From contig CAZJQP010000007.1 of the NCBI GenBank assembly GCA_964548225.1, forward strand, positions 1 through 64,000: a stretch of 64,000 bases of DNA. Reading direction: 5' to 3'. Position numbers and translations under genes: made by a program. Below, piece after piece: positions 1 to 8,586 of the stretch (positions within the stretch are counted from its first letter, which is position 1; the number at the start of each line of letters is the position of its first letter). The notes under the pieces are model-generated. The model was not told the origin of the DNA. It did not search any database and saw nothing but the letters and a program-made list of their open reading frames with translations. The stretch is from CALMEH01 sp964548225. Lineage in GTDB: Bacteria; Acidobacteriota; Blastocatellia; Pyrinomonadales; Pyrinomonadaceae.

Positions 1-81
1 ACTGACTTGCTTCGGCTGGCTACTTAACTGAGCTTTCTAATTTGTTTTGGTATAATTCTTGGAGTTTATACTGTTGACTAA

Positions 82-1440
82 TCATTTTTCTTTGCCTTTG
101 CGAACTTTGTGTTTCTCTTTTAGCCGAATCGGAGTTGCAAAAAATTCAAATTCGTCGCGCAGACGATTTTCAATATAGCGTAAATAAGAAAAATGAAGTC
201 CGGCTTTGCTTCCGCCCGAAGTGAAAAGAATAAACAGCGGCGGACGCAAACCGCCTTGCGTCAGAAATTGAACTTTCAGCCGCGAAAATCCGCCTTTGAC
301 GGGTGCGGGTGCGGTTCCGCCTTTTGGTTGCGAGACGTTTTCTTCAAAAAATCGGTTTAATTTTGATGTCGGAATCCGCAAATTTCTGGCTTCGTTGGCT
401 TTGACGACGAGCGGCAGAATATTTGCAACTCTTTGTCCGGTCAAAGCCGAAATCGTAACCATCGGCGACCAGCTTAAAAACTTCATTTTTTGGCGTAAAT
501 CGTCTTCAAATCTGTAAATCGTATTGGTTTCTTTGGCTTCGAGCGCGTCCCATTTATTGACTGCGATAATCACCGAACAACCTGATTCGACAGCATATCC
601 GGCGATATTTGCGTCCAGATGCGTAACGCCTTCAACGGCATCAATGACCATAATTGCCACATCCGCCCGCTCCAGAGATTTTCGCGCCATAATCACCGAA
701 AGTTTTTCCGCCATTTCGGTTGTTTTGCCTTTGCGACGAATTCCCGCCGTGTCAATGATCAAAAACTTTTGATCATTGACCGTCAAATGCGTATCAATCG
801 CATCGCGTGTCGTTCCGGCAATCGGTGAAACGATAACTCTTTCTTCGCCCAAGATTTTATTTAGCAAAGAAGATTTTCCGACATTCGGACGACCGATAAT
901 CGCCAATTTTATTTCGTCCGAATCTTCTTCTTCCGTCCCTTCTTCAAACGTCAGAACATCGAAAACTTCGTCCAAAAGGTCGCCGACACCGTTGCCGTGT
1001 TCAGCGGAAATCGGCACAAAACCGAAACCGAATTGATAAAACTCGGCGGCTTCTTCTTCGACTTTGCGCGTTTCGGCTTTATTGGCGGCAATAAAAACCG
1101 GCTTGCCGATGTTTCGCAAAAACACGCCGATTTCTTCATCAAGCGGAATCACACCCGCACGGGCATCAACAACCCAAATAATCGCTTCAGCTTTTTCGAT
1201 GGCAAACGACGCTTGTTTGAAAATATTCGCCGGAATAATTGCTTCGTCGTCCGGCACGATTCCGCCTGTGTCCACGAGTTCAAAAGTTTTCGCTTTCCAC
1301 TCAACTTCGCCGTAAATTCTGTCGCGTGTAATGCCCGGCTCATCGCCGACGATGGACTTGCGGCTCTCCGTCAAACGGTTAAAAAGTGTTGATTTCCCGA
1401 CATTCGGGCGACCGATAATTGCTACAAGAGGTAAATTCAT
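82..1440 (-). CDS. der: Ribosome-assembly GTPase Der (EngA)
   Basis: Essential double-GTPase that assists maturation of the large ribosomal subunit. The 452-residue product has two tandem G domains, each opening with a P-loop GRPNVGKS[TS] (near residues 10 and 185), with DTGG and DTAG switch motifs. It ends in a KH-like domain with a basic tail (KEKHKVRKGKEK). The second domain has a normal NKWD specificity motif; the first reads NKAE where NKxD is usual, a conservative change. Length matches the family. The start lies 48 bases from the divergent DinB-like gene, so the two share a short promoter region. Identification is secure. Confidence 0.97.
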   Translation of the reverse strand: MNLPLVAIIGRPNVGKSTLFNRLTESRKSIVGDEPGITRDRIYGEVEWKAKTFELVDTGGIVPDDEAIIPANIFKQASFAIEKAEAIIWVVDARAGVIPLDEEIGVFLRNIGKPVFIAANKAETRKVEEEAAEFYQFGFGFVPISAEHGNGVGDLLDEVFDVLTFEEGTEEEDSDEIKLAIIGRPNVGKSSLLNKILGEERVIVSPIAGTTRDAIDTHLTVNDQKFLIIDTAGIRRKGKTTEMAEKLSVIMARKSLERADVAIMVIDAVEGVTHLDANIAGYAVESGCSVIIAVNKWDALEAKETNTIYRFEDDLRQKMKFLSWSPMVTISALTGQRVANILPLVVKANEARNLRIPTSKLNRFFEENVSQPKGGTAPAPVKGGFSRLKVQFLTQGGLRPPLFILFTSGGSKAGLHFSYLRYIENRLRDEFEFFATPIRLKEKHKVRKGKEK

Positions 1441-1450
1441 AACTCAAACC

Positions 1451-1478
1451 TTAGATTCTACCAAATAAATTGTATAAT
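1451..1478 (+). promoter_or_regulatory. Candidate promoter for the DinB-like gene
   Basis: A perfect TATAAT lies at 1473-1478, only 10 bases before the ATG at 1489, with a poor -35 (TTAGAT) 16 bases upstream. If used, the transcript would be nearly leaderless; no Shine-Dalgarno sequence is visible. This is motif reading only. Confidence 0.3.
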
Positions 1479-1488
1479 TGCCGAAGCT

Positions 1489-2010
1489 ATGAAATTTCAA
1501 ATCGAACAAGCGCAAGAAATTCTTTCCAAAACCCCCGAAACCATCAAATCTTTGCTCGAAAATCTGTCGGAAGATTGGACAAAAAGTGAAGGTAACAAAG
1601 ACGATTGGAGTCCGTTTGATATTATCGGGCATTACATTCACGCTGAGGAAACCGATTGGATTCCGCGAGCGGAAATTATTTTGCGGCAAGGGGAAAATCC
1701 GAGATTTGAACCATTTGACCGCTACGCTCAATTTGAAAACTCGCAAGGAAAAACGCTTGGCGAATTGCTCGAAACCTTCGCCGAAGCGAGAAAGAAAAGT
1801 TTGGAAATCCTAAAATCTTGGAATTTAACCGATGAACATCTGCAATTAAAGGCAATTCATCCCGAACTCGGCGAAATCAATCTCGAACAGCTTTTATCAA
1901 CTTGGGTGGTTCACGATTTGACGCATATTCGCCAAATTGCGACGAATTTGGCAAAAAAATACGCCGAAAATGTCGGCGTTTGGAAAGAATATCTTTCGAT
2001 TTTGAAATAA
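1489..2010 (+). CDS. DinB/YfiT-like four-helix metal-binding protein
   Basis: The 173-residue protein fits the DinB-like superfamily of putative metal-dependent four-helix bundles, some of which are thiol transferases or damage-inducible proteins. The usual histidines are visible: H48 and H51 in IIGHYIHAEE, and a C-terminal HDLTHIRQI pair around residues 144-148. There is no signal peptide, so it should be cytoplasmic. It stands alone between divergent der and a small exported SH3 protein and is followed by a terminator-like hairpin. The fold is well supported; the substrate is unknown. Confidence 0.75.
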   Translation: MKFQIEQAQEILSKTPETIKSLLENLSEDWTKSEGNKDDWSPFDIIGHYIHAEETDWIPRAEIILRQGENPRFEPFDRYAQFENSQGKTLGELLETFAEARKKSLEILKSWNLTDEHLQLKAIHPELGEINLEQLLSTWVVHDLTHIRQIATNLAKKYAENVGVWKEYLSILK

Positions 2011-2024
2011 AATCGGCTTGTGTT

Positions 2025-2069
2025 ATTTTTCGATTTGATTTATAAATACTCGAAAAATGTTATTTTTTT
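2025..2069 (+). terminator. Terminator-like hairpin after the DinB-like gene
   Basis: A 9-bp inverted repeat (ATTTTTCGA / TCGAAAAAT, 2025-2033 and 2050-2058) is followed by a T-rich run to 2069. The stem is AT-rich, so termination may be weak. Confidence 0.45.
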
Positions 2070-2084
2070 GAAGGAAATAAAATT

Positions 2085-2387
2085 ATGATGAAGAAAATTT
2101 TAGGAATCTTAGTCTTGGCTTTAATGCTTTTTGTGGGACAACTAACGGAAGCAAAAAATCCGCCGCAAAGAACCGAATGGATGGCTTGCACCGTTAATGA
2201 TCCGACAGGCACACCGCTTAACGTCCGCACCAAACCAAACGGCAAAATTATTAAAACCGTCAAGAATGGAACTTTGGTTGCCATTGATGACGCTACCGCC
2301 GGAAACCGGTGGTCAAGAATCAGCATTACACGCGGGCGAAAATCTATTATCGGATGGGTTTTGCGCGATTATTTGAGTTGCGGTTAA
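2085..2387 (+). CDS. Small secreted bacterial SH3-domain protein
   Basis: A 100-residue protein with an N-terminal signal peptide (MMKKILGILVLALMLFVG, cleavage near residue 23) and one SH3_3-type domain (LNVRTKPNG near residue 45, then WSRIS and a GWVLRDYL ending). Bacterial SH3 domains of this kind bind peptidoglycan or act as exported interaction modules. The start has a good ribosome site (GAAGGAAA); the adjacent ATG at 2088 is equally possible. Its stop is two bases from the convergent next gene. Confidence 0.75.
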   Translation: MMKKILGILVLALMLFVGQLTEAKNPPQRTEWMACTVNDPTGTPLNVRTKPNGKIIKTVKNGTLVAIDDATAGNRWSRISITRGRKSIIGWVLRDYLSCG

Positions 2388-2389
2388 GG

Positions 2390-3079
2390 CTACTGAAATT
2401 CGTATGAAATAAAAACATTCAGCACACCGTTCCCGACTTCGGGGCGCACGTTGGTTGCTTTCATTCGGACTGTTCCGCCGTTTTGAATCGGAACGGCAAA
2501 TGAGATTTTATCGGTTGCGAGAATGTTTATCGGATTGACTTTTTTATCAATCGAATTTTGCACCATTCGCGCCAAAACACTGCTTCCGACACCACCTGTT
2601 CCACTCATTCTGACGTTCGTAACGCGAGCGCGTCCGATGAGTGTTTGTTTGTTTTCGTCATATTCGAGATTGATTAGCGTTTCCGCCACGCCCGAAAAAT
2701 CTATACAACCGATAAGCGGCGGATTATAATTTCCCGAAAAAGCAATCGGCGCGGAAATTTGTCCATTGCGAAAACGCACGGCAGTTTTCGTGCCGTCCAT
2801 TTGGCGTTGAAGTTTTATCGTTTCGCGGCATCGTGTGTTTTGTTCGGTTTCTGTTGTTTGGCGCATAAAACCGATGGTTTGAAAAACCGATGTCGGAAGT
2901 TGAAAATCGGAACTGTTGAACGCCAGAGGAAATTCGGGTGGCTCACCATTTTTGAACATCGAATCGAGAACTGCCTCGAAAAACGGTTCTGTAAGCTGAA
3001 TTGTAACATCGGCGTTTTGCGCCCGTGCGAATGAAACCGAAAGAAAAATTACCAAAATAAGTCCGAATGTTTTTTTCAT
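2390..3079 (-). CDS. Secreted protein of unknown function
   Basis: I do not recognise the family. The 229-residue product has a clear signal peptide (KKTFGLILVIFLSVSFARA, cleaved before Q21). The mature part looks mainly beta and contains only two cysteines, in NTRCRETIK and LIGCIDF, which could form one disulfide. It is convergent with the SH3 gene and divergent from the LON-domain gene. It is probably periplasmic or surface exposed. Confidence 0.6.
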   Translation of the reverse strand: MKKTFGLILVIFLSVSFARAQNADVTIQLTEPFFEAVLDSMFKNGEPPEFPLAFNSSDFQLPTSVFQTIGFMRQTTETEQNTRCRETIKLQRQMDGTKTAVRFRNGQISAPIAFSGNYNPPLIGCIDFSGVAETLINLEYDENKQTLIGRARVTNVRMSGTGGVGSSVLARMVQNSIDKKVNPINILATDKISFAVPIQNGGTVRMKATNVRPEVGNGVLNVFISYEFQ

Positions 3080-3217
3080 AAAAGCCTCGCGTTTTCAAAT
3101 TTACCTGTCAATAGATAGAATTAACAAGCGGAAAGTTGCCAAAAAATATGACGAATTCCTTGTCAGATGATATAAAAATATGAAAAAATTTGCATAAATC
3201 TCTTCTCAAAAAATTAT

Positions 3218-4021
3218 ATGCACAAAAAAGAAGCCAGAAAACGCAAAAAATTGATGAATCAAATCCGCCAACACCGCGTAATGCCCGACGGGCGGGTTTT
3301 AACGGCGGACGGACGCGAAACACTTTTGGGAAACTTAGCACGAGTCAAACATATTCCGATGCTGCCGTGGAAGCGTATTATTGCTTTTCCGACAATTCAG
3401 GACAAAATCACTGTTTCCACCGTTGGCGAAACGGCTTGGTTTTACGAATTGCTCAAGGAAACGCCAACAAAAGAACACGACCTTCTCGGTTTTACACCTG
3501 TCAAATCTTTGGACGAGAAAGGTTTTGAAGATATTTCCATCGGCAAAATCGGTATGGCGGCGCAGATTTGCGGCGTTGAGGAAATTGAAAATGAAAAAGC
3601 AATCGTTCATCTCAAAGGCATTTGCCGTTATGAAATTGTGGGATTTTTGCCGTCGGCGGAAAATCATTTTGAAGTAAATGTCAAATGGTTTGAAGACAAT
3701 CGGGAAGCTGATTCTCTGGTGCGTCCGCAATACGAAGCCGCCTTGAAAATCATCGAACGGTTGGCAAAATCGGCGGGTGCGAATGTTCAAAAATCTTTTG
3801 CTACGGCAAAAATCTTTCACTACGATTTTTCGGCAGCGCAATATCTTTCGTTTGCGATGTTCCACACTTTCTGCGAATGGTTCACAGATGAAGACGATTT
3901 GGAAGTCGTGCGTTCACGCTCAACCGCCGCGCGTCTGCGAAAACTAGTCGAAAGATCCGAAAAACATTTGCCCGAAATGGAACGCCGCTTCAAAAAAGTC
4001 GCCAAATTAATGAAGAACTAA
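3218..4021 (+). CDS. LON substrate-binding-domain-like protein
   Basis: A 267-residue protein with no ATPase or protease domain. Residues about 45-160 resemble the N-terminal substrate-binding domain of Lon: MLPWKRIIAFPT takes the place of the usual LPLFPLxxxLFPG opening, and the stretch from IGMAAQICGVEEI to KGICRYEIVGF matches the GTVAxIxxVEE and GxxRFRI strands. The C-terminus is helical and very basic. Free-standing LON-N proteins are widespread and their role is unclear; substrate or partner recognition is the likely theme. The first 20 residues are strongly basic, so a later start cannot be excluded. Confidence 0.55.
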   Translation: MHKKEARKRKKLMNQIRQHRVMPDGRVLTADGRETLLGNLARVKHIPMLPWKRIIAFPTIQDKITVSTVGETAWFYELLKETPTKEHDLLGFTPVKSLDEKGFEDISIGKIGMAAQICGVEEIENEKAIVHLKGICRYEIVGFLPSAENHFEVNVKWFEDNREADSLVRPQYEAALKIIERLAKSAGANVQKSFATAKIFHYDFSAAQYLSFAMFHTFCEWFTDEDDLEVVRSRSTAARLRKLVERSEKHLPEMERRFKKVAKLMKN

Positions 4022-4085
4022 AAACTAAAAGTGAATAGTGTGAAGAACGTATTTTCTTTCACTATTCACTTATTAGTTTTTAGTT
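4021..4085. terminator. Bidirectional hairpin between convergent genes
   Basis: Long inverted repeat: AAAACTAAAAGTGAATAGTG on the left pairs with CACTATTCACTTATTAGTTTT on the right in two blocks. It has A/T runs on both sides and sits exactly between two convergent genes, fitting a two-way terminator. Confidence 0.6.
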
Positions 4086-4093
4086 TTTCACTT

Positions 4094-5059
4094 TCATAAT
4101 CCGCTTCTGACAATATCGTGAAGGCGCAAAAGCCCGACGCATTTTTCGCCTTCGACAACGGGCAAAACCGAAATCTGACGTGGACGATTTTCCATTAAAT
4201 TCAGTGCATCAAACGCCAACATTTCAGGTTTGGCGGAAATCGGCGAGCGTGTCATCATTTGTTCGGCTTTTAATTCGGAAAGATGTTCGGGGGCGGTCTT
4301 TTCAATTGTCCGCCGCAAATCGCCATCGGTTACAATGCCGATTAAATTTTCATTTTCGTCAACAACATTCACCGCGCCGAGTGTGTATTTTGAAATCGCT
4401 TTGACGACTTCGAGCCAATTTGCGTCTGCCGTAATATTCGGGCTTTCGTGCATCAGATTTTTGACTTTCAAAGTCAGCCGTTTGCCCAAACGTCCCGCCG
4501 GATGATTTTCGGCAAAATCCTTTTCAGTCAAGCCTTTAGCTTCCATCAAGGTCATTGCCAACGCATCGCCGATTGCCAACGCAACCGTTGTCGAAGTTGT
4601 CGGTGCAAGATTGAGCGGACACGCTTCTTTATCAACCGAAGCGTCTAAAACGACATCAGAATTTCGCGCCAAAGTCGAATCTAAATTGCCGACAATCGAA
4701 ATTATCGAAATTTCGCGCAGTTTCAGCGTCGGCAAAATCAATAAAAGCTCGTCGGTTTCGCCCGAATTCGATAAGGCAATCACACAATCACCTTTGGCGA
4801 CTACACCTAAACTTCCGTGCAGCGCGTCCGACGGATGCACGAAAACCGCAACAGTTCCGGTCGAAACAAGCGTCTGAGCGATTTTTTGTGCAATAACGCC
4901 TGATTTGCCAACGCCCGTTACAATGACTTTGCTTTCACAATTTGCCAGAAGCGAAATTGATTTTTCAACTGCTTCAACATCTAAAATCTCCGCCGTCCGC
5001 TCGATTGCATTGGCTTCGAGACGCAAAAGTTCGGCGACTTTTTGAAAATTTTTGCTCAC
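4094..5059 (-). CDS. kdsD: Arabinose-5-phosphate isomerase (KdsD/KpsF)
   Basis: Interconverts ribulose-5-phosphate and arabinose-5-phosphate, the first committed step of Kdo synthesis for lipopolysaccharide, which implies a Gram-negative envelope. The 321-residue protein has an N-terminal SIS domain (VTGVGKSGVIAQK, HPSDALHGSLG, LSNSGETDELL), the family signature ENHPAGRLGKRL near residue 190, and two C-terminal CBS domains (about 205-320). Length and domain order match the family. No other Kdo genes are adjacent. Confidence 0.93.
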   Translation of the reverse strand: MSKNFQKVAELLRLEANAIERTAEILDVEAVEKSISLLANCESKVIVTGVGKSGVIAQKIAQTLVSTGTVAVFVHPSDALHGSLGVVAKGDCVIALSNSGETDELLLILPTLKLREISIISIVGNLDSTLARNSDVVLDASVDKEACPLNLAPTTSTTVALAIGDALAMTLMEAKGLTEKDFAENHPAGRLGKRLTLKVKNLMHESPNITADANWLEVVKAISKYTLGAVNVVDENENLIGIVTDGDLRRTIEKTAPEHLSELKAEQMMTRSPISAKPEMLAFDALNLMENRPRQISVLPVVEGEKCVGLLRLHDIVRSGL

Positions 5060-5110
5060 AAATTTAATTTATCCCAAAGATATACAGAAAAACATCTTAC
5101 CCAACACAAT

Positions 5111-7750
5111 TTAGGGCGTTTGCCCCATTCTTTGGAGCAGAGATTGATAGCGCGAGTCGCCGCGCAGAGATTCAAATTGCGGATACCAGCGGATTCTGCC
5201 GAGTTCGCCGCTGTGTTCGCTGAAATTCTTTTCGAGCCACTCGAAAGCACGGTCTTTGTCGCCGAGTCCGGCATAAACAACGGCGAGATTTTGCACGGTG
5301 GCTTCTTTGTTTTTGTATTTTTCTTCTAATTCGCGGGCGATTTGCGTCGCTTCCGTAAGTTTGCCGGTTTTCGCCAACCCGTAGCCGAGAAACGATAACG
5401 CTCTGCCCGATTGTTTGGAAAGTTCCGCGCCTTTTCGCAGTTCGGCAATCGCTTTTTCGTGGTCGCCCTTTATCAGATAAGCCGTGCCGAGCCACGAACG
5501 TGCCGTCCAGTAATTCGGGTCGAGCGCGATTAGCTTTTCGAGTTCGCGGATGGCTGATTCCGTGTCGCCTTTTGCTAAATAAGTCATTCCGACATTGACG
5601 CTGACGATTGACGAAAGAGGGTCGAGTTCCTGCGCCCGTTTGATTTCCCGAAGCGCGTCGTCAATGCGTCCGGTTTGCAAAAGAAAGCCGCAATACCAAT
5701 GATTTGCCGTCGAAAGTTTCGGGTCAAGCTGAATCGCTTTTTGAAACTCGCGCTCGGCTTCCGTCCATTCCCAAAGACTGCTGTTGATAAAACCGAGCGA
5801 GGCGTGGGCTTCGGCGATTGAATCATCGAGTTCGAGCGCACGCTTGGCGAAAGATTTGGCTTGCGGCAAAGTTTCTGTCGCGGGCGTTCCGGCGTATTCT
5901 TCCAAAAGTGCGTAACCATTGGCGAGTCCGACGTAACCGAGCGCGAAATTCGGGTCGCGGTCAACCGCTTGTTTGAATTCCTGAATCGCCCGTTTCAATT
6001 CGTCCGCCGTCCGTTTATTCAAAAGATAACGTCCGCGCAGATAAAATTCGTAGGCTTCCGCGCTGTCAGTGTATTTTTTTGAGGCTTGTTGTTCTTTTTT
6101 CGTCAAACGCGCCGAAACATCGCGGACAATTTTCTGCTGAAGGTCGAGAAGTTCCGAAGATTTGCCTTCATAACGATTTCCGAAAATCTGCGTGCCGTCT
6201 GAAACATTGATTAAATCAACCTGAATGCTGATTTTATCGGCTTCCTGCGTAATGCGTCCCGTCAAAACCGCTTTCACACCAAGTTCTTTGCCGATAGTTT
6301 GCGCCTCAGCGTCGCGTCCGCGAAAACGAAACGCCGAATTGCGAGCCATTACGCGCAGTTCGGGGATTTTTGTGAAATTATTTATCAAAGTTTCGGCAAT
6401 TCCGTCGCCTAAGAATTCATCCGCCACATTCTGAAACGGCAAAACGGCAAGCGAATCAGCCGCCGCGCCGCCCGAAGCCGAAAAGACGAAAAACCGCAAA
6501 CCGACACCGACCAAAATCAACATCAACAAAGCCGCCGCCACCGCACCGAATTTGTGTTTTTTTATTGCTCCCGTAATTGCTGTTGTCGGCGCGTTCATCG
6601 GTTGCGTTTTAACGCTATCGGCATCGCTTTTCGCCGCGCTCTGAAAATTCGTTTCAAGGCGCAGGCTTTTCAACTCCGCCAACAATTCACCTGCCGTCTG
6701 AAACCGCTCGTCGGCGTTTTTCTTGAGCATTTTTACGACAATGCTTTCGAGTTCCGGCGGCGCGTCCGGCAAAAATTCTCTGAGTGGCGCGGGTTCGTCC
6801 TTTAAAATCGAACTGACAATTTCCAAAGGCGTTTCGCCCGCAAAAGCGCGTGTGCCGGTCAGCATTTCATAAAAAACAATCCCGAAGCTGAAAATATCGC
6901 TTCGCGCATCAATCTTTTCGGCTCTCGCTTGTTCGGGCGACATATAGCTCGCCGTGCCGATGATTACGCCGGTTTTTGTTTGAAGAGGTGAATTTTTGAG
7001 AAGAGGAAACTTTTCGGTTTTCGCATCTCCTTTTCTCCTCTTCTCCTCTTCTCCTTGTCTCTCGGAAAGTTTGGCGATGCCGAAATCCAAAATCTTCACC
7101 AACCCATCGGGGCGAATCATAATGTTTTCGGGTTTGATGTCGCGGTGAATGATACCGGCTTTGTGTGCCGTGTCGAGCGCGGAAGAGATTTGGACGGCAA
7201 TTTCGAGCGCGGTTTGAACATCGAAGGGACGTTTTTTTATTTTCGTCAAAAGCGTTTCGCCTTCGATAAATTCGGTGCTGATGTAGTTTATGCCGCCGCT
7301 CATCCCGATTTCGTGAATCGTGATGATATTCGGATGGTTCAGCGCAGACGCAGATTTGGCTTCGCGCACAAAACGGTTCATTCGCGCTTCGTCGTCGGCA
7401 AATTCCGTCGGCAAAATCTTGAGTGCAACACGGCGTTCGAGCCGCTCGTCCTCCGCCAGATAAACCTCGCCCATTCCACCCGCGCCCAAGATTGAAACCA
7501 CGCGGTAATGATTCAAAGTTTGCCCGACCAGATTTTCATCACCGTTCTGAAAAAAAACCGTCGCCGCAACGTCGCCGGGCGGCAATTCGATAAAATCTTC
7601 GGCTTGCGCCTCAAACTTGAGCAAATCTTCAATTTCGCGCCGCAAATTTTCATCATCGCCGCAAATTCCCGCGAGAAATTCATCACGCTCCGCCAACGGT
7701 TTTTCCGAAAGAGCGTGATAGATTTCCTCGATTTTCGCAATATTGCTCAC
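5111..7750 (-). CDS. Membrane Ser/Thr protein kinase with TolB/FlgO-like and TPR sensor
   Basis: An 879-residue Hanks-type kinase. The cytoplasmic kinase domain spans about 82-360: glycine loop GAGGMGEVY (89-97), K111, HRDIKPEN (202-209), DFG (222-224) and SPEQ (271-274). All catalytic residues are present. One membrane segment (about 400-420) leads to an extracytoplasmic FlgO/TolB-like domain (SLAVLPFQN, GDGIAETLI) and about seven TPRs. The activation loop carries an acidic-basic insertion (about 229-257) coded partly by a simple repeat. The gene lies 82 bases downstream of an ECF sigma gene on the same strand, its likely partner. Confidence 0.92.
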   Translation of the reverse strand: MSNIAKIEEIYHALSEKPLAERDEFLAGICGDDENLRREIEDLLKFEAQAEDFIELPPGDVAATVFFQNGDENLVGQTLNHYRVVSILGAGGMGEVYLAEDERLERRVALKILPTEFADDEARMNRFVREAKSASALNHPNIITIHEIGMSGGINYISTEFIEGETLLTKIKKRPFDVQTALEIAVQISSALDTAHKAGIIHRDIKPENIMIRPDGLVKILDFGIAKLSERQGEEEKRRKGDAKTEKFPLLKNSPLQTKTGVIIGTASYMSPEQARAEKIDARSDIFSFGIVFYEMLTGTRAFAGETPLEIVSSILKDEPAPLREFLPDAPPELESIVVKMLKKNADERFQTAGELLAELKSLRLETNFQSAAKSDADSVKTQPMNAPTTAITGAIKKHKFGAVAAALLMLILVGVGLRFFVFSASGGAAADSLAVLPFQNVADEFLGDGIAETLINNFTKIPELRVMARNSAFRFRGRDAEAQTIGKELGVKAVLTGRITQEADKISIQVDLINVSDGTQIFGNRYEGKSSELLDLQQKIVRDVSARLTKKEQQASKKYTDSAEAYEFYLRGRYLLNKRTADELKRAIQEFKQAVDRDPNFALGYVGLANGYALLEEYAGTPATETLPQAKSFAKRALELDDSIAEAHASLGFINSSLWEWTEAEREFQKAIQLDPKLSTANHWYCGFLLQTGRIDDALREIKRAQELDPLSSIVSVNVGMTYLAKGDTESAIRELEKLIALDPNYWTARSWLGTAYLIKGDHEKAIAELRKGAELSKQSGRALSFLGYGLAKTGKLTEATQIARELEEKYKNKEATVQNLAVVYAGLGDKDRAFEWLEKNFSEHSGELGRIRWYPQFESLRGDSRYQSLLQRMGQTP
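7026..7062. repeat. 8-bp tandem repeat inside the kinase activation loop
   Basis: CTCCTCTT-type octamers (minus-strand GAGAAGAG) code for the RQGEEEKRRKGDAK stretch just after the DFG motif. The related intergenic octamer array at 24183-24266 suggests that this is an intergenic-type repeat captured by a gene. Confidence 0.6.
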
Positions 7751-7758
7751 AGGATAAA

Positions 7759-7827
7759 AGTTTCTGGTTTCTGGTTTCTGGTTTTTTGTCTTTCAACCAG
7801 AAACCAGAAACTAGAAACCAGAAACCC
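7759..7827. repeat. Heptamer-repeat hairpin at sigma/kinase junction
   Basis: Tandem GTTTCTG heptamers on the left and CAGAAAC heptamers on the right form a long stem-loop. It fills most of the 82-base gap between the ECF sigma gene and its kinase. A close relative lies at 41228-41303. Confidence 0.8.
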
Positions 7828-7832
7828 AACAT

Positions 7833-8402
7833 TTACTGATTCGACAATTCGCGCAACAGCCAAATTTTCGCAAACCGCCAATCGCGCATCACGGTTTCGG
7901 GTGAAATTTTCAAAACTTCCGCTGTTTCTTCAACCGACAAACCGCCGAAATATCTTAGTTCGACAACTTTTCCTTTGCGTTCGTCTTGCGCGAAAAGATT
8001 TTCGAGCGCGTCGTCGAGCGCGACGATTTCCGAAGCACGCTCCAAAGATAAAACAGGCGCGTCGTCAAGCGAGATTTTCTCCATTGCGCCGCCGCGTTTG
8101 TCTCTCTGACGACGGCGCGAATGGTCAACCAAAATATGCCGCATCGCATTTGCCGCCACCGCGAAAAAATGTGCGCGGTTGGCAAATTGCTTCTCTTTAC
8201 CCGCCGCCAATTTCAGATACGCTTCGTGAATCAGCGCGGTTGTCTGCAAAGTGTGTCCCGATGGCTGGCTGTTCATATAACGCTTTGCCATCCGATGTAA
8301 TTCGTCATAGACAAGCGGCATCAATTTCTCCAAAGCCGCCTCGTCGCCGCCGCTCCAAGCATCGAGCAGATTGGTTACGTTACTATCGCCGACATTCATC
8401 AT
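7833..8402 (-). CDS. ECF sigma factor of the kinase-linked type
   Basis: A 189-residue ECF sigma factor (TIGR02999-like). Region 2 spans about 10-95 (DELHRMAKRYM, HFFAVAANAMRHILVDHSRRR) and region 4 about 130-185 (VVELRYFGGLSVEETAEVL, then a recognition helix near TVMRDWRFAK). The acidic DAED-type stretch that normally contacts core polymerase in region 2.2 is replaced by QTTALIHEAYLKL (residues 53-65), with threonines at 51, 54 and 55. Kinase-linked ECFs (for example EcfP with PknT in Vibrio) are activated by threonine phosphorylation at this place. The kinase gene follows directly. No anti-sigma gene is present. Confidence 0.9.
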   Translation of the reverse strand: MMNVGDSNVTNLLDAWSGGDEAALEKLMPLVYDELHRMAKRYMNSQPSGHTLQTTALIHEAYLKLAAGKEKQFANRAHFFAVAANAMRHILVDHSRRRQRDKRGGAMEKISLDDAPVLSLERASEIVALDDALENLFAQDERKGKVVELRYFGGLSVEETAEVLKISPETVMRDWRFAKIWLLRELSNQ

Positions 8403-8586
8403 TTACAAAATTTCGCGTTGCATTTATCGGGTTTTCGCTTTTGATTTTAATAAATGCCGAATAAATTGTAAATCCGAATTTTCTTGCCCGATTATTTGTT
8501 CCCGAATTTTTTTTTCAACCGATGACAGTTTTCGCCTCGCGGTGTCGTTTATCAAAGTAGAAGCATAAATTTTAAGAGGTGAAATT

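Noticed and set aside
1..81. RNA gene or riboswitch at the window start
   Set aside because: No cloverleaf, anticodon arm or conserved core could be found in these 81 bases; nothing else is visible there.
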